Part shown: positions 8,436 to 17,859 of the stretch, one piece after another
Position numbering within the stretch: the stretch's first letter is position 1
How the letters are laid out: each line of letters begins with the position of its first letter
NCBI RefSeq assembly: GCF_000233955.1
Contig: NZ_JH376593.1
Coordinates: 62,001-126,000, forward strand
Length of the DNA stretch: 64,000 nucleotides
Reading direction: 5' to 3'
DNA from: Paraprevotella clara YIT 11840
GTDB lineage: Bacteria; Bacteroidota; Bacteroidia; Bacteroidales; Bacteroidaceae
Translations under genes and position numbers: made by a program
The notes under the pieces: generated by a model
What the model was told of the DNA's origin: nothing
The model's input: the letters and a program-made list of their open reading frames with translations, nothing else
The model's database searches: none

Positions 8436-11400
8436 ATGCTGAACAAAATCATACAGTTCTCCCTGCAGAACCGTTTATTTATATTGATAGCCTCCGTCCT
8501 GCTGATGATAGGAGGCCTCTACCAAGCCTACCATACGGAAGTAGACGTCTTTCCCGACCTGAACGCGCCTACGGTTGTCGTCATGACAGAAGCCGGGGGC
8601 ATGGCAGCCGAAGAGGTGGAACAGTTGGTCACTTTCCCCATAGAGACAGCCGTCAACGGTGCCACCAGCGTACGCCGCGTACGCTCCTCGTCCACCACGG
8701 GCTTCTCTGTCGTATGGGTGGAATTCGACTGGGACACGGACATCTACCTGGCCCGTCAAATCGTATCGGAAAAGCTGGCCACAGTGGCGGAAAGCCTGCC
8801 CGACAATGTGGGTAACCCGACTCTGGGACCGCAATCTTCCATTCTGGGAGAATTGCTTATCGTAGGACTGACTGCCGACAGCACGTCTATGCTAGACTTG
8901 CGTACATTGGCCGATTGGGTGATTCGCCCACGCCTGATGTCCACCGGAGGAGTAGCCCAAGTAGCCGTATTGGGCGGCGACATCAAGGAATACCAGGTTC
9001 TGTTGCACCCCGAACGGATGAAACACTACGGAGTGACGTTGGGCGAGGTAATGGATGTCACGCGGAACATGAATACCAACACCAACGGCGGAGTGATTTA
9101 CCAATACGGCAACGAATACATCGTACGTGGAGTCGTCTCGACCGACGACGTGCGGAAAATGGGCCGGGCGGTCATCAAAACCGTAGGAGGCTCGCCTGTC
9201 ATGTTGGAAGACATTGCTGACGTAAAAACTGGCAGCCAGCAACCCAAACTGGGTCTGGCCTCTGAAAAAGGCAAGCCCGCCGTATTGCTCACCGTGACCA
9301 AGCAACCGAACACGGGTACCATAGAACTGACCGGAAAGTTGGAAGAAGCCTTGCAAGACCTGCAAAAGAGCCTTCCGGCCGACGTGCGTATGTCCACCGA
9401 CGTGTTCCGCCAGTCCCGCTTTATCGAAAGTTCCATCGGTAACGTCCAGGATTCGCTGCTCGAAGGTGCCATCTTCGTGGTTATCGTCTTATTCCTCTTT
9501 CTGGGCAACGTGCGCACTACGGTCATCTCGCTGGTCACCCTCCCTCTTTCGCTATTGGTCACCATTTTGGTGCTTCACTACATGGGGCTGACCATCAACA
9601 CGATGAGCTTGGGCGGTATGGCCATCGCCATCGGTTCGTTGGTGGACGATGCCATCGTGGACGTGGAAAACGTATGGAAACATCTGCGCGAAAACCGCAT
9701 GTTGCCGGAAAGCGAACGGTTACGTGTACGCGATGTCGTATTCAACGCCTCCCGGGAAGTGCGCATGCCCATCCTGAACTCTACGCTCATCATTATCGTC
9801 AGCTTCGTCCCGCTGTTCTTCCTGAGCGGCATGGAAGGACGCATGCTCGTGCCGTTGGGCGTGGCTTTCATCGTATCGCTGTTCGCCTCCACCATCGTAG
9901 CTCTGACGTTGACGCCCGTACTTTGCAGCTATCTGTTGGGACACAAAGCCAAAACCGGCGGACTGCCTAAGGAGGCGTTTCTGGCCGTATATCTAAAAAA
10001 GCATTACCAGAACGGACTGTCTTGGGCTTTGTCGCACAAGAAAATCGTATTGGGCACCACGCTTACGCTTTTCGTCGCAGCCTTGGGGAGCTTCCTCACG
10101 TTGGGACGCAGCTTCTTACCGCCGTTCAACGAAGGTTCGTTTACCATAAATATCAGCTCCCTTCCGGGTATCTCCTTGGAGGAATCGGATAAAATCGGAC
10201 GGCAGGCCGAGGAACTGTTGCTCTCTATCCCCGAAATCAAAACCGTGGCACGCAAGACGGGACGGGCGGAACTGGACGAGCATGCTCTCGGCGTGAACGT
10301 ATCAGAAATAGAAGCACCGTTTGAATTGGAAGACCGCAGCCACACCGAAGTTTTAGAGGATGTGCGACGTAAATTGTCCGTCATATCGGGAGCGAACATC
10401 GAAATAGGACAACCCATCAGCCATCGTATAGATGCCATGCTGAGCGGTACGCAGGCCGGCATCGCCATCAAACTGTTCGGCGACGACCTGAACAAAATGT
10501 ATCAAATCGGCAACCAAATCAAATCGGCCGTCAGCGACGTGAAGGGCATAGCCGACCTGAATGTGGAACAACAAATCGAACGTCCGGAACTGAAAATCGA
10601 ACCGAAACGGGAAATGCTGGCCCGATACGGCATCTCATTACCGCAATTCAACGAGTTTGTCACGGTGAACATGGGAGGAGAAGTCGTATCGCAAGTGTAC
10701 GAGAAAGGGCGCTCGTTCAACCTCATCGTCCGTTCGGCAGAAGAAAACCGCAGCACAATGGAGCGTATCCGTAATCTGATGATCGACGATGCGAAAGGCA
10801 ACAAAGTGCCCTTCTCGTATGTGGCCGACATCCGGTCGTCCATGGGGCCGAACACCATCAACCGCGAAAACGTGAAACGTAAAATCGTCATCTCGGCCAA
10901 TGCCAGCGGGCGAGACATGCGCAGCGTGGTGAACGACATCCGCAGCCGGATAGACGAAAAAGTGAAACTGCCCGAAGGTTACCATATCGAATACGGCGGC
11001 CAGTTCGAAAGCGAAGAGTCGGCCAGCCGGGTGTTGTTGCTCACATCGTTCATTAGCATCGTGGTCATCTTCCTGTTGCTTTACTTCCAATTCCGTAATG
11101 CAGCACAGAGCGGAGTCATCCTGCTCAATCTGCCCCTGGCATTAATCGGCGGTGTGTTCGCCCTGTTGCTGACCACCGGGGAAATCAGCATTCCGGCCAT
11201 CATCGGATTCATTTCCCTCTTCGGCATTGCGACACGCAACGGAATGTTGCTCATCAGTCACTACAACACATTGCGCGAAGAAGGATTGTCGTTGCGGGAA
11301 AGCATCCTGCACGGGTCGCTCGACCGTTTGAACCCCATCCTGATGACCGCACTTTCATCGGCTCTTGCCCTTATTCCGCTGGCCCTTCGGGGGGATCTTC

Positions 11401-11528
11401 CGGGCAACGAAATCCAGAGTCCGATGGCCAAGGTGATATTGGGCGGCCTGCTGACCTCAACTTTCCTGAATGCCTTTATTATTCCTATTATATATGAATG
11501 GATGAACCGTAAAAGTGTCCGTTCCTGA
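8436..11528 (+). CDS. heavy-metal efflux RND transporter, CusA/CzcA family
   Basis: A 1030-residue proton-driven inner-membrane pump of the HME-RND family. It begins MLNKIIQFSLQNRLFIL, with the usual TM1, a large periplasmic loop, and a second half starting near residue 535. The TM4 signature reads AIGSLVDDAIVDVEN (about residues 397-411). This is closer to the CusA (Cu+/Ag+) form than to the DFG form of CzcA (Zn/Co/Cd), although it carries an extra aspartate pair. A good ribosome-binding site (TAAGGAG) precedes the ATG at 8436. It works with the adaptor upstream and the channel downstream. Confidence 0.95.
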   Translation: MLNKIIQFSLQNRLFILIASVLLMIGGLYQAYHTEVDVFPDLNAPTVVVMTEAGGMAAEEVEQLVTFPIETAVNGATSVRRVRSSSTTGFSVVWVEFDWDTDIYLARQIVSEKLATVAESLPDNVGNPTLGPQSSILGELLIVGLTADSTSMLDLRTLADWVIRPRLMSTGGVAQVAVLGGDIKEYQVLLHPERMKHYGVTLGEVMDVTRNMNTNTNGGVIYQYGNEYIVRGVVSTDDVRKMGRAVIKTVGGSPVMLEDIADVKTGSQQPKLGLASEKGKPAVLLTVTKQPNTGTIELTGKLEEALQDLQKSLPADVRMSTDVFRQSRFIESSIGNVQDSLLEGAIFVVIVLFLFLGNVRTTVISLVTLPLSLLVTILVLHYMGLTINTMSLGGMAIAIGSLVDDAIVDVENVWKHLRENRMLPESERLRVRDVVFNASREVRMPILNSTLIIIVSFVPLFFLSGMEGRMLVPLGVAFIVSLFASTIVALTLTPVLCSYLLGHKAKTGGLPKEAFLAVYLKKHYQNGLSWALSHKKIVLGTTLTLFVAALGSFLTLGRSFLPPFNEGSFTINISSLPGISLEESDKIGRQAEELLLSIPEIKTVARKTGRAELDEHALGVNVSEIEAPFELEDRSHTEVLEDVRRKLSVISGANIEIGQPISHRIDAMLSGTQAGIAIKLFGDDLNKMYQIGNQIKSAVSDVKGIADLNVEQQIERPELKIEPKREMLARYGISLPQFNEFVTVNMGGEVVSQVYEKGRSFNLIVRSAEENRSTMERIRNLMIDDAKGNKVPFSYVADIRSSMGPNTINRENVKRKIVISANASGRDMRSVVNDIRSRIDEKVKLPEGYHIEYGGQFESEESASRVLLLTSFISIVVIFLLLYFQFRNAAQSGVILLNLPLALIGGVFALLLTTGEISIPAIIGFISLFGIATRNGMLLISHYNTLREEGLSLRESILHGSLDRLNPILMTALSSALALIPLALRGDLPGNEIQSPMAKVILGGLLTSTFLNAFIIPIIYEWMNRKSVRS

Positions 11529-11543
11529 ACAAAAACGATAGTC

Positions 11544-12719
11544 ATGAAAAGAATCATTCTTATCACAACCGTTTGCGCCTGTGGCTTGCTCCCTTTGCAG
11601 GCCCAGAGCGTGGACGAAGTGCTGCAGAGTGTGGCACAACAAAACAAATCCATCCAGGCACAACAAAAAAACGGAGAAGCTGAAAAGATAGGTATTGAAG
11701 CCGAAAACAGCTTGGAGGACCCTACGGTGGAATATAGTTCTTTCTTTAGCAAAGGAGTCAACGGACAGTCCGGTTCCGAATTGGTCGTATCACAAGGATT
11801 CGACTTTCCCACGGTATATAACAGCCGTAACCGTGCCGGACGAGACAAGAAAGAAGCCGTAGACTACCGTGCCGAAGCCTTGCGCCGCAACGTGCTGCTC
11901 GAAGCCAAAACCCTTTGCCTGGACATGATACGGCTGAACCGGCAAAGAGACCTGCTGGACAAACGCATGCAAAATGCCGACGAGCTGTTGGCCTTGTATG
12001 AAGAGCGGTTGAGAGCCGGTGATGCCACAGTCATCGAAGTGAACAAGATTAAGATGGAACGTATGAGCATACAGACAGAAGTCCTGCAGAACCATACCGA
12101 CCACCGCACGGCCTTGCAGTCGTTGCTGGCTCTGAACGGCAACATGCCGCTCACTTTCGAAGGACGGGAATATCCCACAGTCCCGACAACCCTCGATTTC
12201 GAGGCTTTATGCGATGAAGTCCTCGGCCAAGATGCCGAACTCAAAGCCGCCGAGGCCGACACACGGGCAGCCGAACGCAACCTTACGGTCAACCGTCAAA
12301 AATGGTTACCTAAACTGGAAATCGGTTACCGCCGGAACACGGGAGAAGGCAGCAAAGAGCACGGTTTCCTCGTAGGAGGCTCCATTCCGTTGTTTTCCAA
12401 CCGCAGACAGGTGAGAATGGCACAGGCACAATCTATCGGCACACGTTTGCAAGCGGACGAAATACGCCTGAAAGCAGAAGCCGCCTTGCATTCCGGTTTC
12501 AACGAACTTCAACAACTGGGACGAGCCATGTCGGTATACGACCAGCCCCTGATGACACAGACTCTCGAACTGCTGAAAGAAAGCGTAAAAGGCGGCGAAC
12601 TGTCCGTGACGGACTACTTTGTGGAAGCCGACCAGATTTACCGCAACCTGCAAGCCTACATGGAACTGGAATGCCAATATCAGAAAGTGGCAGCCACGCT
12701 GTATAAGAACAGGTTATAG
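11544..12719 (+). CDS. TolC-family outer-membrane efflux protein
   Basis: A 391-residue protein with signal peptide MKRIILITTVCACGLLPLQAQ. A long helical body with two repeated halves follows, as in TolC/CusC, for example LNRQRDLLDKRMQNADELLALYEERL and later LKAAEADTRAAERNL. It starts 15 bases after the pump gene and is the last gene of the efflux operon. It would form the outer-membrane exit duct. It is slightly shorter than E. coli CusC and has no lipoprotein cysteine. Confidence 0.92.
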   Translation: MKRIILITTVCACGLLPLQAQSVDEVLQSVAQQNKSIQAQQKNGEAEKIGIEAENSLEDPTVEYSSFFSKGVNGQSGSELVVSQGFDFPTVYNSRNRAGRDKKEAVDYRAEALRRNVLLEAKTLCLDMIRLNRQRDLLDKRMQNADELLALYEERLRAGDATVIEVNKIKMERMSIQTEVLQNHTDHRTALQSLLALNGNMPLTFEGREYPTVPTTLDFEALCDEVLGQDAELKAAEADTRAAERNLTVNRQKWLPKLEIGYRRNTGEGSKEHGFLVGGSIPLFSNRRQVRMAQAQSIGTRLQADEIRLKAEAALHSGFNELQQLGRAMSVYDQPLMTQTLELLKESVKGGELSVTDYFVEADQIYRNLQAYMELECQYQKVAATLYKNRL

Positions 12720-12795
12720 ATGCAAACATTCTGCCGGAAAAAGAAAAAGGAAAAAGATTCTCGTCAAATTGTGTGCGTATGTCAGTTACTTTTTC

Positions 12796-12803
12796 TAACT
12801 TTG
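12796..12803 (+). promoter_or_regulatory. -7 element upstream of the KduD-like gene
   Basis: TAACTTTG matches the Bacteroidota -7 consensus about 37 bases before the ATG at 12840. The -33 match is weak: a TTG at 12769 is spaced 24 bases away. Confidence 0.4.
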
Positions 12804-12839
12804 CCGGAAAGGAAAACGCATTATTAAATCATCAAGAAC

Positions 12840-13649
12840 ATGGAAAAGAATTTTTTGCAGAATTTCTCTTTGGAAGGTAAAGTTGCTTTGGTTACCGGAG
12901 CATCTTACGGAATCGGTTTCGGCATCGCTACGGCTTTCGCACAATGCGGCGCTACCATCGTATTCAACGACATCAAGCAGGAATTAGTGGACAAAGGACT
13001 GGCCGCATATAAGGAAAAAGGTATAGAAGCCCACGGTTACGTGTGCGACGTGACGGACGAAGCTGCCGTCAATGCCTTGGTTGCCCGTATCGAAAAAGAA
13101 GTCGGCGTGATAGACATCCTTGTCAACAACGCAGGTATCATCAAGCGTATCCCGATGACGGAAATGTCGGCCGCAGAGTTCCGCCAAGTCATCGACGTGG
13201 ATTTGAACGCTCCGTTCATCGTATCGAAAGCCGTTATTCCCGGCATGATCAAAAAAGGACACGGCAAAATCATCAACATCTGTTCCATGATGTCCGAACT
13301 GGGTCGTGAAACCGTATCGGCCTACGCAGCAGCCAAAGGCGGTCTGAAGATGCTGACGCGCAATATTTGCTCGGAATACGGAGAATACAACATCCAATGT
13401 AACGGTATCGGTCCGGGTTACATCGCTACTCCTCAAACCGCTCCGTTGCGTGAACGTCAACCGGACGGCAGCCGCCATCCTTTCGACAGTTTCATCGTGG
13501 CCAAGACTCCTGCTGCCCGTTGGGGTACTCCTGAAGACCTGCAAGGTCCGGCCGTGTTCTTGGCTTCGGACGCTTCCAACTTCGTCAACGGTCTGGTATT
13601 GTACGTAGACGGTGGTATTTTAGCTTACATCGGTAAACAACCGAAATAA
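12840..13649 (+). CDS. SDR oxidoreductase, KduD / gluconate 5-dehydrogenase type
   Basis: A 269-residue short-chain dehydrogenase. It has the NAD(P)-binding TGASYGIGFGIA (residues 19-30), NNAGIIKR and the catalytic Y162-x-x-x-K166 (YAAAK). Its sequence style matches Bacteroides enzymes called 2-deoxy-D-gluconate 3-dehydrogenase (KduD, uronate/pectin degradation) or gluconate 5-dehydrogenase. No kduI, sugar kinase or polysaccharide-utilisation gene is adjacent, so the exact substrate cannot be fixed from context. It is monocistronic, with its own -7 element and a terminator. Confidence 0.85.
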   Translation: MEKNFLQNFSLEGKVALVTGASYGIGFGIATAFAQCGATIVFNDIKQELVDKGLAAYKEKGIEAHGYVCDVTDEAAVNALVARIEKEVGVIDILVNNAGIIKRIPMTEMSAAEFRQVIDVDLNAPFIVSKAVIPGMIKKGHGKIINICSMMSELGRETVSAYAAAKGGLKMLTRNICSEYGEYNIQCNGIGPGYIATPQTAPLRERQPDGSRHPFDSFIVAKTPAARWGTPEDLQGPAVFLASDASNFVNGLVLYVDGGILAYIGKQPK

Positions 13650-13669
13650 AAGTTATTTCCCCTTTTTTA

Positions 13670-13706
13670 AAATCCGGTGTCTTGAATTCACGACATCGGA
13701 TTTTTA
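13670..13706 (+). terminator. terminator after the KduD-like gene
   Basis: A 12-bp stem (AAATCCGGTGTC / GACATCGGATTT, one G-U pair) with a 10-base loop is followed by TTTATTAT. Confidence 0.75.
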
Positions 13707-13869
13707 TTATGATGAATTCCTCTCTTCTTATCTCATTTGCGGCAAAACCTACAAGAAATCCGATTTTTATGCCAAAATGATAATTATTGAATCAAAAACT
13801 CAATCTTTATTGTTTGTAACGAACTATCTTTATCTCGACTAATTCTAATGTTATATACAAAATGTTATC

Positions 13870-16800
13870 ATGAGAAACTTTACATTGAAGCCTTTGCTAT
13901 TCTGCACCGCGCTGGCAGGAATGGCATTACAAGGCACGATTAAAGCGCAAGACATTACATTTCGTGCAGCAGAAAACGAAGAAGCCGAGGCCATCGGAGT
14001 CAATACGAGCGATGGAGTACCAGTCGTAGCCGACTTCGACAACAATGGTTTTATGGATCTTTGGGCACCGGGACAAACCTATGAATGGCGCCCAACCTCG
14101 GAAGTAAACGAAGACGGTAGCGTAAAATGGGATTGGACATGGTATGACGATACCAAGCTCTCGTTCAACAACGGTGACGGCACATGGAACGTCAAAAACC
14201 GCGACAGTGGCACAGGCCTGCCCTTTGCCTACGGTGGCATCAGCAACAAGGCTTTCGACTTCAACCAGGATGGCTTGGTGGATTTCATCTATCCGAGTGT
14301 CAATGTGGGTTGGACATTCGAAGCCAAAAAAGCTCTGCTTTTGGCCATCAACAACGGTGACGGTACTTTCACCATGAAAGAAGATGCCGCGCTCTCAGAA
14401 ATCAATCCCTCCCTCCAAAACAACAAATGGAACCAACAAATACAGAATACCACAATCTCTATCGCCGACTATAACAAAGACGGCTATCCGGACTTGCTGA
14501 TACAGTTTGAGAATGAAAACCCGTGGGAACGTGCCGTATGGCTATTCAAGAACGTGGAGGGCGACCATTTTGAACGGGTTACCGACCCATTCATTCCTGA
14601 ATTTGGCAAACCCTTTGTTCCCCAATGCGCCGGCAGCATATCCTTCGGCGATTTCAACAACGACGGATGGCCGGACATTGTATCCACCGGATGGGGAGAC
14701 GGTAATGAAGAATTAGGTATCAATGGGGGAGGACAAGTACATTTTTACCGTAATATGAAAGATGGTACATTCCAGCTCGCCGACACCGATTTCGGAGAAA
14801 TCAACGCCATTTCCGAGAAACTAAACTTCCCTTATGGTGAGGAACATTTCATCACCGTCGTAGACTATGACCAAGACGGCAAACAGGACATCCTTGTTTT
14901 CGGACAGACAGGTTTCCAAGGAGAAGCCATATACGCTCAAAATGGCAAAGTAGCCCTGATGCTACGTAATGTCTCAACTGATGAGAAGTTTGCTTTTGAA
15001 GAAGTTGAAACCCAACTTTATCCTTTGTCGGGCGCAAATGTCCGTTTGGCTTCATTGGCTGATTTCAACGGAGACGGTTGGATAGATTTCGTAGCCAGAG
15101 GATGGAACGGAGATTGGCATACGGCAATCTCAAGCAGTACCGGCTCATACGACGGTTACTACATCACGGAGGATGTTCCCGACGCGGAAGACAACACCGA
15201 TCCTATCCGTATTAAAGAAGCCTACATGGCACACGGCGACCTGAACAACGATGGTCTGCTCGATTTGTTTACGCAAGAAAATTGTGACCGTTTGTCTTGG
15301 ACTATTAATACCACCGAACCTGATTACGGTATACAAATCCCCGGAGCACCCGAGGATGTGAAAGCCGAATACAATTCGGATACGAAACAACTCACCGTAA
15401 CTTGGGCTGAAAGTTACACTCCCGACACAGAGAGCAAAGCTTTCTACAACCTGTATTTAAAGAATAAAGCTACAGGCAAAACCTTTATGATAGCCCCGGC
15501 CAACCCTGAAAACGGCAAACAACTTACATACACCGCATTTTCCGGTTATGTGAACCCTACTTCCTATACCTTTGAGGGAGTGGAAGAAGGCAACTACACC
15601 GTCGGAGTACAGGCCGTGACTTATTCTTGGCAAGCTTCCGAGTTCTCCACCACAGATGTCAACCTGAACGAAAACCCGACTTCCGCTTTCACCGTAGTGT
15701 CTACCGACCCGTCTGGGCGGAAAGAAATCGAGTCGCTCTCCCACATCACGTTGAACTTCAACGAGGAAGCATATCCCAATGCCATGGAAGACGCACCGGC
15801 CATTACCCTGACCAACGGCGCATCGGAAGCTTTGGACATCACCCTGAAGAAAGTAAGCGGACAGGCCAAGCAGATACAAATCATACTGCCGCCCACGATT
15901 GAAGCCGGTACATACACGCTCACCGTACCCGAGAAAGCCGTCTGCCGCACCAACGGCGACTGGAACACGACCTTTACAAAGACGTTTACCACCACCGGAA
16001 TAACGGCATATATACCTACTGGCATCGAAGGAGACGAAGGCAACTATGGCTCTTTGAAAGACTTTACCCTCACTTTCCCGGAACAGACAAACGCACAGGT
16101 AAATCCCGAAGCAACCACATTGGCTTATATGGTGAACAACGATAACGATTACCAAGTTCCGGCCACGCTCTCACAGGGCAACAGACCCAACCAGACCAAA
16201 CTCACGTTGGACGAAGAACTGAAAACAGAAGGTTCTTATACCCTCATTATCCCGGAAGGCATGATTCAACGCGTCATCTTCACGGAAACAACGGAAGAAA
16301 ACGCAGAAAACACCACGGTATTGCTCACCTCGCCCGAAATCAAGTACGACTATACCATCGGACTCGACTTCGCCCCCACTGGCATCACGCCTGCCGCAGG
16401 AAAAGTATTCTCTCTGAAAGACTTCACCATAAAGTTTGCCGAGGGGACAGTACCGCAGCTCAACGAAGAATCCGCAAGCCAGGCCTACTTACTCAACAGC
16501 AAAAACGGCAACCAAGTAGCCGCCACGCTGGCTATCGGTACGAACACGACCGAAATCATTGCGACATTGGCCGAAGAGGTCAGCGCAGAAGGCAACTATA
16601 CTCTGGTCATCCCGGCCCGCATGATACAGCAGACGAGCATGGATGAAGGCGACGGCACAGCCGAGCCTACGGTAAAAACAGAGTATGCCCCCAACTTAAA
16701 GTATGACTACACGATTGGGCATGACTACGAACCCGCATCCATCACGCCTGCTGAAGGCACGGTGAGCTCACTGCATGAATTCGTCCTCCAATTTGTGGCA

Positions 16801-17220
16801 GACACCACCTATGCTACAATCAATACTGAGAATGAAGACAAGGCCTACCTTGCCGACAACAACGGGGAAAGCGTAGAGGAAGCCACATTGGCCGCCGGTG
16901 ACAATCCCAACGAAATAAAAGTCACTTTGGCAAATGAAGTAAACACGAAAGGTACTTACACGTTGGTTATCCCGGCCAAGATGATCCAACAATCAGCCGG
17001 AGAAGAAAATCCGACTATCGTAGACTATGCTCCGCAACTGGAATTCATTTTCACCGTTACGGACGGACAAAGCATAGAAAGTACCCTGAATGGAGCAAGC
17101 ACGGCAGAAGTCTATACCATCAGCGGAATACTGATAAAGAAAAATGCCACACGTGAAGACCTGAAAGGCTTGAAGAAAGGCATTTATATCATCAACGGAA
17201 AGAACATGCTTGTGAAATAA
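13870..17220 (+). CDS. large secreted FG-GAP/VCBS repeat protein with FN3 and sorting-like tail
   Basis: An 1116-residue exported protein. The signal peptide ends near residue 26 (GTIKA/QD). Seven calcium-loop type repeats follow: DFDNNGFMDLW, DFNQDGLVDFI, DYNKDGYPDLL, DFNNDGWPDIV, DYDQDGKQDIL, DFNGDGWIDFV and DLNNDGLLDLF. They are expected to build a beta-propeller. A fibronectin-type-III-like region (about 480-600) comes next. An Ig-like segment and three related modules of about 110-120 residues follow, each closing with a G-Y/T-YTL-IP-MIQ motif. The C-terminus (VYTISGILIKK...LKKGIYIINGKNML) resembles the terminal domains of Bacteroidota secreted surface proteins. Function unknown; adhesion or glycan binding is inference. 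Confidence 0.85.
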   Translation: MRNFTLKPLLFCTALAGMALQGTIKAQDITFRAAENEEAEAIGVNTSDGVPVVADFDNNGFMDLWAPGQTYEWRPTSEVNEDGSVKWDWTWYDDTKLSFNNGDGTWNVKNRDSGTGLPFAYGGISNKAFDFNQDGLVDFIYPSVNVGWTFEAKKALLLAINNGDGTFTMKEDAALSEINPSLQNNKWNQQIQNTTISIADYNKDGYPDLLIQFENENPWERAVWLFKNVEGDHFERVTDPFIPEFGKPFVPQCAGSISFGDFNNDGWPDIVSTGWGDGNEELGINGGGQVHFYRNMKDGTFQLADTDFGEINAISEKLNFPYGEEHFITVVDYDQDGKQDILVFGQTGFQGEAIYAQNGKVALMLRNVSTDEKFAFEEVETQLYPLSGANVRLASLADFNGDGWIDFVARGWNGDWHTAISSSTGSYDGYYITEDVPDAEDNTDPIRIKEAYMAHGDLNNDGLLDLFTQENCDRLSWTINTTEPDYGIQIPGAPEDVKAEYNSDTKQLTVTWAESYTPDTESKAFYNLYLKNKATGKTFMIAPANPENGKQLTYTAFSGYVNPTSYTFEGVEEGNYTVGVQAVTYSWQASEFSTTDVNLNENPTSAFTVVSTDPSGRKEIESLSHITLNFNEEAYPNAMEDAPAITLTNGASEALDITLKKVSGQAKQIQIILPPTIEAGTYTLTVPEKAVCRTNGDWNTTFTKTFTTTGITAYIPTGIEGDEGNYGSLKDFTLTFPEQTNAQVNPEATTLAYMVNNDNDYQVPATLSQGNRPNQTKLTLDEELKTEGSYTLIIPEGMIQRVIFTETTEENAENTTVLLTSPEIKYDYTIGLDFAPTGITPAAGKVFSLKDFTIKFAEGTVPQLNEESASQAYLLNSKNGNQVAATLAIGTNTTEIIATLAEEVSAEGNYTLVIPARMIQQTSMDEGDGTAEPTVKTEYAPNLKYDYTIGHDYEPASITPAEGTVSSLHEFVLQFVADTTYATINTENEDKAYLADNNGESVEEATLAAGDNPNEIKVTLANEVNTKGTYTLVIPAKMIQQSAGEENPTIVDYAPQLEFIFTVTDGQSIESTLNGASTAEVYTISGILIKKNATREDLKGLKKGIYIINGKNMLVK

Positions 17221-17256
17221 GGGCTACAATCCGGTTTAAATAAACCGACAGAAACG

Positions 17257-17297
17257 AAAAAGGGCTGCCCCGCCACCTGCACGGGACAGCCCTTTTT
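17257..17297. terminator. bidirectional terminator between the VCBS protein and folK
   Basis: AAAAAGGGCTGCCCCG pairs with CGGGACAGCCCTTTTT (near perfect, loop about 8 bases). It lies between convergent genes, with an A-run on one side and a T-run on the other, so it can serve both strands. Confidence 0.8.
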
Positions 17298-17355
17298 CCA
17301 TCCTTTTGGAGAACATAGTATCCTCAAAAATATTTTCCTATCCTACAATGAAGCC

Positions 17356-17859
17356 TCACCGGTCCGCCAACGATGCCAACAGTTCACGGAATGTTTTCTT
17401 CAGTACCGGGTGTACAACATCCGGCGCCACTTCGGCCAAAGGCTCCATGACAAAACACCGCTCATGCATCAACGGATGGGGCAAGGACAAGTGTACTTTT
17501 CTCCCTTCTGTTCCGAGAACATCGAAATCCTCCTCTACTACCGCATCGCCATAAAGCAACAAGTCAATATCAATCGGTCGGTCGGCATACGTCCCGCCCA
17601 CACTCTTGCTACGCCGCCCCAATTCACGTTCGGCCGCCTGCGTAATACGGAGAATCTCTTCCGGCGTCTTCTCTGTACACAATACTGCCACGGCATTCAG
17701 AAAAGGGTGGTCAGAGCAGAACCCCCAAGGTTCCGTTTCATAAAAAGCGGACAGGCTTTTCAATCCGCCTATCCGCTCAACCAATATCTCTACAGCCCGG
17801 TGCAACAACCGTTCACGATCGCCCAGATTGCTGCCCAAACCTAAATATAAGTCTGTCAT
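17356..17859 (-). CDS. folK: 2-amino-4-hydroxy-6-hydroxymethyldihydropteridine diphosphokinase
   Basis: HPPK of the folate pathway, about 167 residues, which transfers pyrophosphate from ATP to hydroxymethyl-dihydropterin. Hallmarks are LGLGSNLGDR at the N-terminus, FYETEPWG, then DRPIDIDLLLYGD and LPHPLMHERCFVMEPL. The ATG at 17859 shares its A with the queA stop (TGATG), indicating translational coupling. A TTG one codon earlier is less likely. Confidence 0.95.
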   Translation of the reverse strand: MTDLYLGLGSNLGDRERLLHRAVEILVERIGGLKSLSAFYETEPWGFCSDHPFLNAVAVLCTEKTPEEILRITQAAERELGRRSKSVGGTYADRPIDIDLLLYGDAVVEEDFDVLGTEGRKVHLSLPHPLMHERCFVMEPLAEVAPDVVHPVLKKTFRELLASLADR

